A DNA stretch of 64,000 nucleotides, from positions 31,650,767-31,714,766 of the forward strand of contig NW_026623089.1 of the NCBI RefSeq assembly GCF_023065955.2. The letters are read 5' to 3'. Below the pieces are notes generated by a model. It did not search any database. It saw only the letters and a list, made by a program, of their open reading frames with translations, and was not told the DNA's origin. How positions within the stretch are numbered: position 1 is the first letter of the stretch; each line of letters begins with the position of its first letter. The translations under genes and the position numbers were made by a program. This DNA is from Ursus arctos (Eukaryota; Chordata; Mammalia; Carnivora; Ursidae). This document shows, piece after piece, positions 24,120 through 64,000 of the stretch.

Positions 24120-26943
24120 ATTAGAACTCTTATACTCTGCAGGGGAGAATGTAAGTTATACCCGCTTTCGGAAAGGACAGGCAAGCATAACATTCCTGTG
24201 ACCTCTACAGACCAAGGGTTGAAGTGACAGGAGCACCAGCCTCCCAGGCTAGTGCTATCAGATCTGACCCATCCGAGAACCCCAGGAGGGCAAGTTCAGA
24301 GGTTCAGAGAACATTAGGTCCCACCTCTTACCAAAACTAGAGGGCTCTTCTCAGAAAATGAGTTTAGTTTACATGACCCCTGAACCTCCCAGGAGCATGT
24401 ACTTTTCCACCAGGATTTTAAACTATACAGGGGAACTTTCTGCAGAGTTCACAGAATTCACTGGGCATCCAGAGAAGAAAAATAACCCTACAAGCAGCTC
24501 TTACATTATTCTATCAAAAATTCTCATTTTCAGAGCCCTAAAATATTTTGCCAAAATTTAACTGTTTTCCTTTTTAATTTCTAAGTTTTTAAGTTATATT
24601 ATTGCTCATTTTCACACACTTGTCATAAATGCTCTTAAGTATTAGATGACACAAAGTTTCTGCAGTGAATGTCAGCTCTATTCTACACAGTGAGTACATC
24701 CGTTGTTAGTATCTTAAGATTATTGTGCAGTACTGTCTTGGGTGCCTTCCTTGATCCAAAGATCTAGGAGTTACAAAATTTACAAGCAATTGCTCTATTT
24801 AGTTCACACTTTGTAATTATCCTGCAGTGGGGTTATAGGAAATAATCTACATTACAGTAATTTTTTTAAAGGTTGAGAATCTTTTATAGTCCAAAATGGA
24901 GAATTTTCATTGTTACCAGGTCACCTGCTGATAACATCGGTAGGACATTTAAAATTACATCACTCCTCTATTCCTGTGTAAGTAGGCTCCATGCCCAGCA
25001 TGGGGCTTGAACTTGGGACCCTGAGATGACCTGAGCTGGGAGCAAGAGTCCGATGCTTAACTGAGCCACCCAGGTTCCCCTCCCCTATTCTTATCTATAG
25101 GAGTTTTAACCGCCTATTGAATCAGAAAACGGCCAATGATGGATATACATTTTAGTTGGAATTTTTTCCTTCAACACATTGACAATTTTACGGTCTTCCT
25201 TTTGTTAAAATAAGACATTTGCCATCTACCTGATCTCTGTCCCTTTGTGAGTGCGCTCTCTAGCTTTAAAGATTCTCTTTGATGTTATTTTATCTACAAC
25301 ACATCCAAGTGTAGTTCTCCTGCTCTCTTCTGTTTAGCACCTGATAAACTAAACCAACGGAGGTCCTTCATGTTTAATTCTAGGAAAGAGTCATACTTTT
25401 TAATCCAGTGTGTTCACCCGGTTCTTCTTGGTAACTGTATTCGTGCTTCACGTTTCCAACACACTCTTATATAGTGAGCAAGACAGATCACAGTACACCC
25501 CACCACATGGAGATTATGAGAAGCTGATAGATTGAGAAGGGTGAAATCCTTCGTCAGGGGAAAGCGAGAGATGAGGGACATTCATTCTAACGTGAACTGT
25601 GAGCTGAGACTTGAATGCCAAGGAGCCGACCATGCAAATATCTGAGTGAGGAACATGACCAAATATCAAGTCTTAATAACAATGAATCTTTGATTACCTT
25701 TGGCATGCTGATGCCTTCTTAGAGTCCACTCAAATCCTGGAACTTTCCATTCTCTCCCAAGAGAGGATTAAACCAGTCTTGTGCCAAGTGTATAACATTC
25801 TAGTATCACTTCACTCTTGCACCCTAGTACTTGTACAAAAAGGATTCAAGGGAAGGTGGAGAAACAAGGACAAACAGATGCAACCTTGGGACTGAGAGAA
25901 ATAGGGTCAAGGCAAGCCTCCGGCACCCAATGCTCCCAGATGAGTCTGGGCCTTCTTCTGCAGCACCAAGTAGTCATGTCACAGATCTCATTTTGATAAA
26001 ACATTAAAATAGGACTCATCCCGTATCTTGCAAGTAACCAGAGAAATAAACTTACGTGTTGGGGGCAACAAAACACACAATCCTTATTCAAAATCCAGTA
26101 GTAAATGGTACTCAGAATAAGAGGAAGAATGGCAAGATAAACATAACAGTCCTGTTCTCACCAGAGGTTTTCTTACCATTTCTTTCATCTATACCGGAAG
26201 AAGTGCTTTTTATTAATTTCACAATTCCCAAACTCCCATTAATTCACGTACCTGGCAAAGATGTTCATGGTATAGAATTAATTCACGGTGATAAAGATTA
26301 CAAGACTGGTTACCCTGGGTAGGGTTTAGTTGGGAGGAACAGAGCCTTCTGAGATGCTAGCTGCAACACTGGGTCATCATCTGGATGCCAGTTCCACCGT
26401 GGCCACGTACATACAACTGAGCACGGACGATCCCGTCCTCTCCTGAACAGAATTTCTACCCCCGCAGGAAGTAAAACAGAAATCTTCCATGTTTCTCTAA
26501 TGACTATGCTCTTTCTACATTTCATTAAAGAACTTATTAAAGCTAAAATGGAATGAAACCTGAATCTGACCACCTTCGTTGGGTAGGTGGTGGCAGAGTA
26601 CTGACCATGAAGAGAGGCAGGCATACTTTATAAATGTTCTCAAATCCTCCAAAGAGCAGCAGCGCACATAATCCCCCCACACACCCCTGAAGGACCGCTC
26701 TTCAAATGGTGGTATTTAACCAAGCTAGTGATGGATATTAAGTAACAAGACTCAGGAATAAATACACAAAACACTCAGAGGTGTGACTTGGGAGTCAATC
26801 TGTTCATTGATCTGGCTAGGACACAGATTTGTGAAAGGGACATTAGGAAAAATTATGGACCATTTATGCTTTACGGCTGTGTTTCTCAAAATGAACTCTG
26901 CAGATAGCTTCAGGAATTTGAGCTTTTTAAAAAACATACTTTG
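24120..26943. other. Intergenic stretch without recognised genes
   Basis: Apart from the SINE at 24979-25080, I recognise nothing firm. About 26290-26640 may hold an old LINE 3' end (gactggttaccctgggtagg, gggaggaacagagccttctg). Short open frames are of chance size. Confidence 0.5.
24979..25080 (-). mobile_element. CAN-SINE fragment, intergenic
   Basis: Antisense, ending ctgagccacccaggttcccc. Confidence 0.82.
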
Positions 26944-27137
26944 GAAATTTTATTCATTTATTTTAGAGAGAGAGAGAGAGAACATGAGGCGGGGGGGGGG
27001 GCAGAGAGAGAGGGAGAAGCAGACTTCCTCCTGAGCAGGGTGCCCGACGTGGGGCTCAAACCCAGGACCCCAGGATCATGACCTGAGCTGAAATCAAGAG
27101 TTGGGACGCTTCACCAACTGTCCCACCCAGGTGCCCC
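26944..27137 (-). mobile_element. CAN-SINE, intergenic
   Basis: Antisense SINE with a GA-rich tract and a run of G; ends cccacccaggtgcccc. Confidence 0.88.
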
Positions 27138-27591
27138 AAGCTTCACTAGATTTTGACAAGTTACATCTTCTCTGAATGGAACAGTAATGGTAGTATATCA
27201 AGTCATGACAACAAGCGATTCCAAAGAACTGAAGAGCAAAAGAGTTAAAAAATTTTATTCTTAAGTATGATTCCTTGGGCTTAATTTGGCAACCATAATT
27301 GATGGTGAAGTGAAAAATATGTTATTCGTGGAGATGTACTGGCTAACACAGCACAGAGGATCATAAAAACTTAACTACCATTAATTTAAAAAGAAGATCA
27401 AAACCAAAATAATTCTTTGAGTATGGACCTTAAAACAGAAGCACCTAATGTTTTGAATATAAACATTATTGCTTTTCGGTCTTCTCGTAAAGTATTACTT
27501 CAAACTCTAAGCCTAAAAAATCATATATAATTGCCAAGACATTCGTGAAAGATGCCATCAAACACGTTTGCTTAGAAATGTTCAAGTTCCA

Positions 27592-27790
27592 GGGCGCCTG
27601 GCTGGCACAGTCCATTAAGCATCTGACTCTTGGCTTCTGCTCAGGTCACAATCTCAGGATCATGAGATGGAGCCCAGCCTTGGGCTCTGCAATCAGCAAG
27701 GAATCTGCCTGGGATTATCTCCCCCTTTCCCTCCGCCCCTCCCCACTGGTCTCTCTCGCTCTCTCTCCAAAATAAATAAATAAATCTTTA
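27592..27790 (+). mobile_element. CAN-SINE, intergenic
   Basis: Head gggcgcctggctggcacag; flanked by agaaatgttca repeats as target duplication. Confidence 0.9.
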
Positions 27791-29649
27791 AGAAATGTTC
27801 ATGTACCACTTTCACTACATCTCTCAACACATTTGGAACTGTCTAGTGGTATGGTTGATGAACAAAAAAAAGCTAAATAAAGTCTTTTTCATGACAATTT
27901 GACCAACCGAAGGAAGACAAGTACTGTTTTGTGAATACTCTTTATTTTAAGACAGAAGCAGGGAGTATTTGTTTCAGTATCACAGAAGTACAATATCTGT
28001 TCCCTTCGGCCCCTTACTAAAATCTAGAACTGTAAGAACATAAAAGGATGAGAGAGGTATTAAACTCCCAGAAGAAGAGAACAGAAGAGATGGCAACACA
28101 AGTTTTGGAAGCTGAAAATTTAATTCATGGGTTTTAATAGTCTCAATGGGCTGAAGCACGAATGCCTAAACTCAGATTTGGGAAGTTTCAGTTATCAGGT
28201 AACCAAGTAAGAATGTCAAGTAGTCAACTGGATGTGAGTTCAGGAGAAAGATCATGGCTAGAGATATAAATCTGAGTCATCTAGTCAAAGCAATGAGGTA
28301 AGACCATCAATGGAGCCCCAAGCCCTGCTTGGGACATTCTCATGTCTAGGGGTCAAAGACATAGGAAAGAAATAGCTAAGGGGACTAAGACAGAACCAGA
28401 GAAGTAGGAAGGAAAACCAGGCGGTTAGTGGAGATTAGTGGAGATTATACAACTATAGGAAATGTTGCTTAAAGATCAAGCAAACTGAGGTGACAGATCT
28501 CAGTTAAGAAATGTTCCAATGGAAAGACACAGATGACTGAACAGGTTCAGAAAAAACTGGAAGAGAACAAACAACAACAACAACAACAAACGTGAATACA
28601 GACAACTTTCCGAGGAGTTTTCCATAAGAGAAAGAAATGAGGCACTCTGTCGGCTCTAGCTAGGATGATCTATCCATATAACAGGAAAGGAGGATACATG
28701 GGCACAGATGCTGGCAGGTGTACAGATGCTGTCCTGGCAACTTTTTCAAGTTCTTTTCTGAGTCTGTTTTCTCAGTGCCAACAGGGAGCAAGGTGAGAGG
28801 GAGGAGTTACTATGGAGGGAAGGATAGAGGTGAACCCATGAAATCATCACTGGAGGACATAATACAACTGACTAGGTAGTAGGAGTACTAAGCAACCAAG
28901 TTACAGGCACGTTTGGTCAACACAATTGGCTGGTAAATACTCCCACTTAAAAAAAAACACAAAACACCTCTCTGTAGTCTTTTCATCAGACTGACTATTC
29001 TCTCAAAATGGTTTTTCTTCTGAGTCCTAGCTCAATTACCCTATGGCAGAGATCACCTGATCTACACCAAATACATTTTTCCAACAGACAAACAACCTAC
29101 ACAGAAATATGTCAGGGAGCATTCAGGAACTCTCTTCCTCACCGTCTGATATACACACAGGACCTAAATTGTTTCTATTTTGGCCTTTATATTCCTCTAT
29201 CATACACTATAAATTTTATATTACTTACATTCCTACACCCTGTTTTCTTCTCTCGGGTACTATTTACTCCTCCTACTATACATTCAAGGTCTCTTCTTCC
29301 TTGTTCTACTCTTGTTCTGCATGATACACCACCCCTTCCACTTTCTGGTCTTTTGACAAGACCCCACAGTTTTTTCGAAAGCCTGCTCTGCAATAACCAA
29401 TGTGCACTTGAAATCTTTATATGATATATGTGTAGAATACTACTGAATAAAATCAAGTCAACATAATGTTCAATCACAATGCCAGTCAAGACTTTTGCTA
29501 TTATTTCACCTGAGCCGTTATTCTTCAGGAAAAAAAATTTTGTGGAGATCATCTTATAACAAACATTTATTTGGAAAACTATTTTATAGAAAGAGACCCT
29601 AAAATCAAACAATTTCTCATTTAAACAAGAGAAAGCATAATCCCAGTCT
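27791..29649. other. Intergenic stretch without recognised genes
   Basis: No gene or firm repeat recognised. A short (CAA)n tract lies at about 28570-28590. A 138-codon open frame at 29008-29424 has low-complexity composition and no family resemblance. Confidence 0.5.
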
Positions 29650-29995
29650 TTCCCCCATCAAAACCAAGTAGACCCAATGTAAGCATATAGTCCTTAGGAG
29701 AGGGAGGTAGGGAGACAGGAGTAAGCTGGAGAAGATAAGCAAGAGGATGGGACTGATGGGAGGAAGGAGTCATGAGCCAAGGAATGCTGGCAGCATCTCA
29801 ACGCCGTAAAGGCAGGGAAATGGATTCTTTCCTAGAGCCTCAAAAGGAAGCAGCCATGCCAGCACCTTGATTTTAGCCCATGAACACAGATATTGGACTT
29901 TTGAACTTCAGAGTTATAAGCAAGCAGTAAATCTGTGTTGTTCTGAGCCACTAACTCAGTGGTAATTTGCTATAGTGGCATTAGGAAACTCATAC
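29650..29995 (+). mobile_element. MaLR-type LTR (ERVL-MaLR) fragment
   Basis: Matches the 3' part of MLT1/MST-type solo LTRs, with the phrases gagccaaggaatgctggc, caccttgattttagccc and a tail near ggaaactcataccaat. No internal retroviral genes are seen. This is an old non-coding relic. Confidence 0.6.
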
Positions 29996-30143
29996 CAATA
30001 CTATCTGCCTCCTAGGTTTATGAGAAAGGTTCATTAACATGAAACATGCAAAGTGGCAAACACATTGTAAGGAGATTCAGAAGCTGAAGGATGGGGAAAG
30101 TGATGATGGAGGAGTTTACAAGTTTCAAGAAAATTTCAGGGTA

Positions 30144-30340
30144 GGGGCGCCTGGGTGGTGCAGTTGGGTGACCATCCAACTCGGGTTTTCGCTCAGGTGG
30201 TGATCTCGGGGTCCTGGGATCAATCCCTATGCCAGGCTTGTACTGAGTTCAGTGTTTGCTAAAGTTTCCGTCTCCCTCTGCCCCTTCCGCCTCTCTCTCT
30301 CTCTCAAACAAATAAATTAATTAATTAAAAAAATAATAAT
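30144..30340 (+). mobile_element. CAN-SINE, intergenic
   Basis: Head ggggcgcctgggtggtgcag; flanked by cagggtag on both sides. Confidence 0.9.
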
Positions 30341-30920
30341 CCCAGGGTAGACTTTACGGAGAAGGTAACTTTGGAGCAATACGCAAGACTGCTTGGTGGC
30401 ACACACATTTGCTAATACTTCTGTTAAAATCTTTTCATTTACTAATCAAGGGATTCGTTTTTTTACAATAGAGAATATAATATAGTTTTAATTTGTACCT
30501 TTTATTTCTAAAATCTTTTCATGTGTTTAAGAACCATTTCATTTCCTTTTCTGTAATCTGTCCATTCAAATCATTTGCCCATGTTTTTAATCTTTCGAAT
30601 TCTACCTGGCAGACTGTACAGTAGGAAAACAGCAAGTCGTAGAATATTGTGTGTAATATGAGTCCAATGGTAAAGAATCATTTTTATCTCATGTGTATAT
30701 ATATATGTTATGTGTGAATATATACTTTGGACATATCTTATGTATACGTACATCTATCCTCATATGTTGTCTTAAAAATGCATGTCTAGGTATAAAAAGT
30801 TTTCTCCAGGAGATGAGCTGGCAGATGGTTAATAGGTGATGCTCATTTCATATACTTAAACACATGTGAAAAAAATGACAGAAATTATTTCACTTGTATA
30901 AAATGTTTAGTTGTCTATGT

Positions 30921-31138
30921 TTTATTTATTTACTTATTTATTTATTAAAGATTTTATTTATTTATTTGACAGAGAAAGACACAGCCAGCAAAAGAGGGAA
31001 CACAAGCAGGGGGAGTGGGAGAGGAAGAAGCAGGCTTCAAGCAAAGCAGGGAGCCCGATGCAGGGCTCAATCCCAGGACCCTGGGATCATGTCTGGGCCG
31101 GAGGCAGACACTAAACAACTGGGTCACCCAGGCGCCCC
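30921..31138 (-). mobile_element. CAN-SINE downstream of gene 2
   Basis: Antisense SINE flanked by perfect tagttgtctatgt duplications. Confidence 0.92.
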
Positions 31139-31865
31139 TAGTTGTCTATGTACTAGATAAAGACTTCATAAAACATCATAGCATCACACAAGCCACCACG
31201 TTTGTGTTAGGTATAAAACAATGTGCTGGAAAGTAGAAAAAAGGATATCTAGTGATGCCCCCGGGGATTTTGTTCTAGGTCAGAGGGCAAAGAATGACAC
31301 TTAGAAGATTTGATTAGCCATATAAAAAAGCATATGTTAATACTTGACTCTAAGTTTGAAACAAACTCATACGAACAGGTCAAATCTTTGGTGTTCAAAG
31401 TGACACCAAAGCAGAGACATGAATTGTAACAGAGATTATTCCTCCCCCCCCCCAATCACTGAAATTCTCACTGACACCCCGCTCCTGGACACAACTTATC
31501 TCATCTGCAAATCCAAACCTCAAGTAACTGTAGGTGTCACTGAGCCAAGAGGGCTTTCCTGCCCTCTCCCCCTTTGCCCCTCCGTGGTGCGGCGTCTTCG
31601 GACACTATTTTCTTCCATTTCTTATCTGTATTATGCACAAAAGAAGGAAAGCCTAAGAACCGGCTCAGCAAATAATAATGCTTCCCATCTACAACATGCA
31701 GAGGACAAATGGCCGTGTGGTAGCTTACACCAATCATTGGTTTTGTATCACAGTGATAACATAGTAACAGCTCAATATGAGGTAAGTATGTGTGGTGGCA
31801 AACACAAGTGTTACAGAGTATAAAGAACAGCACAGCACATGTGTAATGAAGTTCTGGAAACTTTG

Positions 31866-32073
31866 CTTTTTTTTTTTTTAAGATTTTATTTATTTGAGAG
31901 AGTGAGCGAGAATGACAGTGAAAATGAACTCGAGCCACAGAGGAGCAGAGGGAGAGGCAGAAGCAGACTCCCCACTGAGAAGGGAGCCCAAAGTGGGGCC
32001 CGGTCACGGGACTCCAGGATCATGAACTGAGCCACAGGCAGACGCTCAACCGACTGAGCCACGCAGGCGCCCC
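31866..32073 (-). mobile_element. CAN-SINE in the 3' flank of gene 2, sense orientation
   Basis: Lies about 170 bp after the stop codon, in the same orientation as the gene, with target duplication ctggaaacttt. Its tail offers overlapping AATAAA hexamers at 31885-31894 on the gene strand. Confidence 0.92.
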
Positions 32074-32085
32074 TGGAAACTTTCC

Positions 32086-32091
32086 TTTAAT
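32086..32091 (-). terminator. Candidate gene 2 polyadenylation signal ATTAAA
   Basis: ATTAAA on the minus strand, 153 bases after the stop codon, between the coding end and a downstream SINE. It is the nearest recognised hexamer variant. AATAAA occurs next only inside the SINE at 31885-31894. Confidence 0.4.
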
Positions 32092-32243
32092 GGAGGTTGG
32101 ATGTTCACTGGGTATGGAGGGAATGGGGAACTAGGAGAAGAGGTCAGAGAAAGCATCCCCAGCAGGGACAAGAGGTGAATGATGCCCCAGACGAGGAGGA
32201 GCTACAGAGAACTGCTGGCAGCAGGCGGATGGTCTGTCCTTCC

Positions 32244-60535
<28,292 letters not shown>

Positions 60536-60813
60536 GGAAGCATTCCCTTCTTGGACAACTGTGAGCTTGAAATCTAGAGCTTTTGTAACACTGCCTACTA
60601 ATTCAACATGTGTCTCTGACTCATAAAGAAACCAATCAGCTCGATTTACTTTAATCTCTCTTTTGAAAGGACTTTGGCCTACTGATAAAGATAAAAATAT
60701 AGTGTTCTTTACTCTTCTTTTGCTTCTAATACTATCCCCCGAAATTCTGGTCTAACAGGTCTGGGATGGAGCCAAGGTACTGGTAATGTTTTTTTTTCTT
60801 TTTGCTTTTTAAA
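60536..60813 (-). promoter_or_regulatory. Gene 2 proximal promoter with HNF4-type DR1
   Basis: On the minus strand the motif AGGCCAAAGTCCTTT at 60680-60666 matches the DR1 / CAAAGTCC core bound by HNF4A. It lies 131-145 bp before the start codon, close to where HNF4 sites sit in human CYP2C promoters. An inverted CCAAT box (ATTGG, 60636-60632) and a TATA-like CTTTATGAG (about 60628-60620) follow. The start of transcription is not determined. The unique promoter ends upstream at a SINE unique to this copy. Confidence 0.6.
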
Positions 60814-61000
60814 AGATTTTATTTATTTATTCGACAGAGATAGAGACAGCCAGTGAGAGAGGGAACACAAGCAGGGGGAGCGGGAGAGGAAGAAGCAGGC
60901 TCATAGCAGAGGAGCCCGATGTGGGGCTCGATCCTGTAACGCCGGGATCACGCCCTGAGCCGAAGGCAGACGCTTAACCGCTGTGCCACCCAGGCGCCCC
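60814..61000 (-). mobile_element. Gene-2-specific CAN-SINE in the promoter flank
   Basis: Antisense on the plus strand, thus sense to the gene. It is flanked by tctttttgctttttaaa at 60797-60813 and 61001-61017. The gene 1 flank shows one similar T-rich target and no SINE. It begins 279 bp before the start codon. Confidence 0.95.
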
Positions 61001-62170
61001 TCTTTTTGCTTTTTAAAACAATCTAGGTGGTTCCAATTGAGAGCCAGTGAAGTAATTTATTTAATCACAAAAATTGCAAAACATTCTAGATTCTCAGATT
61101 AAGGACCAGTTGAGAATTTGTGATTTTGGGGGAAATCCTTGTGTATAAAAAGTTTATCCTGTTAGAGGGGGAGGAGTTAAGATGGCGGAGGAGTAGGGGG
61201 TCCCCTTTGTCAGCTGGTCCCCTGAATCGAGCTGAATAGGTACCAGACCAACCTGAACACCCACGGAATCAGCCTGAGACGCAGGAAGATACATCTAGAT
61301 CTCTACAAATGAACATCTCCAGTGATGAGTATTGAGGTACTAAGCAGGGAGCCGTGAAGCCGCGCACAGATATCAGAAAATAAACGGAAGGGGGAGGGAG
61401 CCGCCGCACTCGGGAGCCAGAAAGCAGTAGCCACCCGCACGGGGGAGCGGGCTGACTCGAGGACCGGCACCCGCAAGAGAGCAGACTGAGACCATGAGCC
61501 TGGGAACACAAGTGACCATCCTGAAACTGGAGCTCCGGAGTGCAGGAACCACATTGAAACGAAGCTCTGGAACGTGCGGGGGCGGCTGGCGACTGGCGGC
61601 TGGCGGCTGACAGTGTTATAAACACAAAGGACAGAGACGCACCGACCCTGGAACTGAGGGCTGGGACGCCAGGTGTGGGGCGCACAGCCCTAGACGCTGC
61701 AGGGTTTAGGAGCACCAATAGAAACAGAGTTAAAGTGGCCAGAGGGGCCCCGTGGAGAACGGTCTGCGGTCCCTCTGTTCTGAGACAGAGGCTGGGATTT
61801 GGCTACTGCTGCTCTGACTCTCAGAAGAGGCACAGCAAACCGCCAGGGAAAGCTGCCAGAGAACAAAAGCCTGGAAATACCGGCTCACATTGTGCCCATC
61901 CCCATCCCCCCTTGCAGGGGACACGGATACTCTACCCAAACAGGGTTGCCTGAGTATCAGCGTGGCAGGCCCTTCCCCCAGAAGGCAGGCTGAAAAATCA
62001 AGAAGCCCACATCCCTAAGGTCCCTATAAAACAAGTGCTCACTGCCTGGGTCCTCGTCAATAATTTGGGCTCTGGACAACCCCGCAACCTCTCCTCATCG
62101 GAATGATGAGAAGGAGAAATCCCCCTCAGCAAAGAAAAGACAATGAGTCTGTGGCCTCTGCACAGAACTA

Positions 62171-63003
62171 ATGGATATGGATATAACCAAACTATCAGAA
62201 ATGGAGTTCAGAGTAACAATGGTCAAGATGATGTGTAGACTTGAAAAAAATATTAACGAAAATATTAACAAGAATATAGGATCTCTAAGGATGGAAATGA
62301 GAGCGAATCTGGCAGAAATTAAAAATTCCATGGGCCAAATGCAGTCAAAACTAGAGGCTCTGATGGCCAGGTGAATGAGGCAGAAGAACATATCGGTGAA
62401 TTGGAGGATGGGTTAGTAGAAGAGAAAGCTAAAATAGAATCTGGACTCAAAAAAATCCATGCTCAAGAATGTAGGTTACGGGAGATTACTGACTCAATGA
62501 AACGTTCCAATGTCAGAATGATCGGCATCCCCGAGGGGGTGGAGAAAAACAGAGGTCTAGAAGAGATATTTGAACAAACTGTAGCTGAAAACTTCCCAAA
62601 CCTAGCAAAGGAAACAAGCATTCGTGTCCAAGAGGCAGAGAGGATCCCTCCCATGCTCAACCACGACAAACCTACACCACGACACGTCATAGTGCATTTC
62701 GCAAATATTAGATCCAAGGATACAGTACTGAAAGTGGCCAGGGCAAAGAAATTTCTCACATACCAAGGCAAAGGTATCAGAATTACGTCAGACCTGTCTA
62801 CACAGACCTGGAATGGGAGAAAGGGTTGGGGGGCCATTTTTAAAGCTCTTTCAGAGAAAAACATGCAGCCAAGGATCCTTTATCCAGCAAGGCTATCATT
62901 CAGAATTGATGGAGAAATAAAGACCTTCCAGAATCGCCAGTCATTGACCAATTTCGTAACCACGAAACCAGCCCTACAGGAGATATTAAGGGGGATTCTA
63001 TAA
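62171..63003 (+). pseudogene. L1-C ORF1, one frameshift from open
   Basis: The N-terminal part (62171-62374) contains MDMDITKLSEMEFRVTMVKM and the coiled-coil. A one-base loss near 62368 shifts the frame, which then stays open at 62371-63003 through the RRM (RMIGIPEGVEKNRGLEEIF) and the C-terminal domain to ALQEILRGIL. It has the codons missing from L1-A and L1-B. Confidence 0.85.
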
Positions 63004-63076
63004 AAGTAAAAAGGCCCCAAGAATGATACAGAATCTATAGAAACAAAGACTTTACTGGCAACATGGCATCATTAAA

Positions 63077-64000
63077 ATGATATCTCTCAATTATCAGTCT
63101 CAATGTAAATGGCCTAAATGCTCCCATAATGCCACAGGGTTGAAGATTGGATAAAAAGACATGACCCATCCATTTGCTGTCTAAAAGAGACTCATTTTGA
63201 ACCTAAAGATACATTCAGACTGAAAGTAAAGGGATGGAATACCATCTTTCATGCCAATGCACCTCAAAAGAAAGCTGGGGCAGCAATTCTCATATCAGAC
63301 AGATTGGATTTTAAACTAAAAACTATAGTTAGAGACACAGAAGGGCACTATATTATTCTTAAAGGATGTATCCAACAAGTGGAGATGACAATTATAAATA
63401 TCTATGCCCCCAACAGGGGAGCAGCAAGAGACACAAGCCAACTCTTAACCAGAATAAAGAGACATATAGACGAAAATACGTTAATAGTAGGGGAACCTCA
63501 ACACTCCACTATCAGCAACAGATAGATCACCTAAGCAGAAAATCAACAAAGATACAAGAGCTTCGAATTCCATATGAGACGAGATGGACCTCATAGATAT
63601 ATAGAGATTACTACACCCCAGAAGAAAAGAATATTCATTCTATTCTAATGCGCATGGAACATTCTCAAGAATAGACCATGTTCTGGGTCACAAAACAGGT
63701 CTCAACCGATACCAAAAGACTGAAATTATTCCCTTCATTTTCTCAGACAACAATGCTTTGAAATTGGAAGTCAACTACAAGGAAAAAATTAGAAGAAACT
63801 CAAACACTTGGAGACTAAGAACCATCCTGCTCAGGAATAATTCCATAAACCAGGAAATCAAATATCAATTTAAACAACTTATGGAGACCAACGAGAATGA
63901 AAACACAACGGTCCAAAACCTATGGGACACTGCAAAGGCAGTCCTAAGGGGAAAATACATAGCCATCCACGCCTCACTCAAAAACATAGAAAAATCTAAA
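63077..64000 (+). pseudogene. L1-C ORF2, partial and disrupted
   Basis: Beginning of ORF2 with frameshifts in the endonuclease region; a readable piece lies at 63304-63525. The rest, including the reverse transcriptase, lies beyond the right edge, so the overall state cannot be judged, but the endonuclease is already broken here. Confidence 0.75.

Larger units (their letters stand above)
61166..64000 (+). mobile_element. L1 upstream of gene 2 (L1-C), cut by window edge
   Basis: Starts with gggggaggagttaagatggc at about 61166, so the 5' end is complete. It has a 5' UTR, ORF1 (62171-63003 with one frameshift) and the start of ORF2 (ATG at 63077). It is absent from the gene 1 arm, where the homologous flank continues at about 18235. 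Its 5' end faces the 5' end of gene 2, head to head, about 630 bp from the start codon. Confidence 0.93.

Noticed and set aside
26056..26322. 88-codon open frame in the intergenic spacer
   Set aside because: No recognisable domain, no splice context and no second copy; length is within chance.
29008..29424. 138-codon open frame in the intergenic spacer
   Set aside because: Composition is low-complexity (Ser, Leu, Pro, Thr), a second frame in the same region is also open, and there is no homology I recognise.

Overview
The window is nuclear DNA of a mammal, from a carnivoran. It carries dozens of tRNA-derived SINEs with the ggcgcctgggtggc head and (CT)n/AATAAA tail of the CAN-SINE (SINEC) family, and several 6-kb L1 elements. 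Some SINEs are of the type I associate with bears and other caniforms, so a caniform, perhaps an ursid, is likely; that is inference.

The genes are two head-to-tail cytochrome P450 family 2 subfamily C (CYP2C) genes, both on the minus strand. The right-hand gene (gene 2, 60535 down to 32244) is complete. It has nine exons of 168, 163, 150, 161, 177, 142, 188, 142 and 182 coding bases, all splice sites are GT/AG, and the joined frame is open for 490 codons plus a stop. The I-helix AGTETTS, the K-helix ExxR and the haem-cysteine motif are all present. The left-hand gene (gene 1, starting at 17786) has intact exons 1 to 5 here; exons 6 to 9 must lie beyond the left edge.

Positions 1 to about 18230 and about 41886 to 61160 are two arms of one tandem segmental duplication. 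Both share the exon positions, a full-length but decayed L1 in intron 4, older L1 fragments and many SINEs. Exons 1, 3, 4 and 5 are nearly identical between copies, but exon 2 is not: about 16 of 163 bases and ten residues differ, most of them in substrate recognition site 1. Several insertions occur only in the gene 2 arm: a SINE about 280 bp before the start codon, an L1 about 630 bp before it, a SINE in intron 5 and an internally deleted 610-bp L1 in intron 5.

Layout from left to right: 1-3795 intron 5 of gene 1; 3796-17786 exons 5 to 1 of gene 1, with the L1 at 5127-11127; 17787-32243 the intergenic spacer (SINEs, MIRs, old L1 pieces, a MaLR-type LTR); 32244-40841 exons 9 to 6 of gene 2; 46316-60535 exons 5 to 1 of gene 2, with the L1 copy at 47861-53847; 60536-61165 the gene 2 promoter flank; 61166-64000 another L1, cut by the window edge.

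I found no prokaryotic-type system, CRISPR array or non-CYP cellular gene. The notable biology is the evolution of the duplicated CYP2C pair and the mobile-element structures around it. Identity figures are estimates by eye, not alignments.
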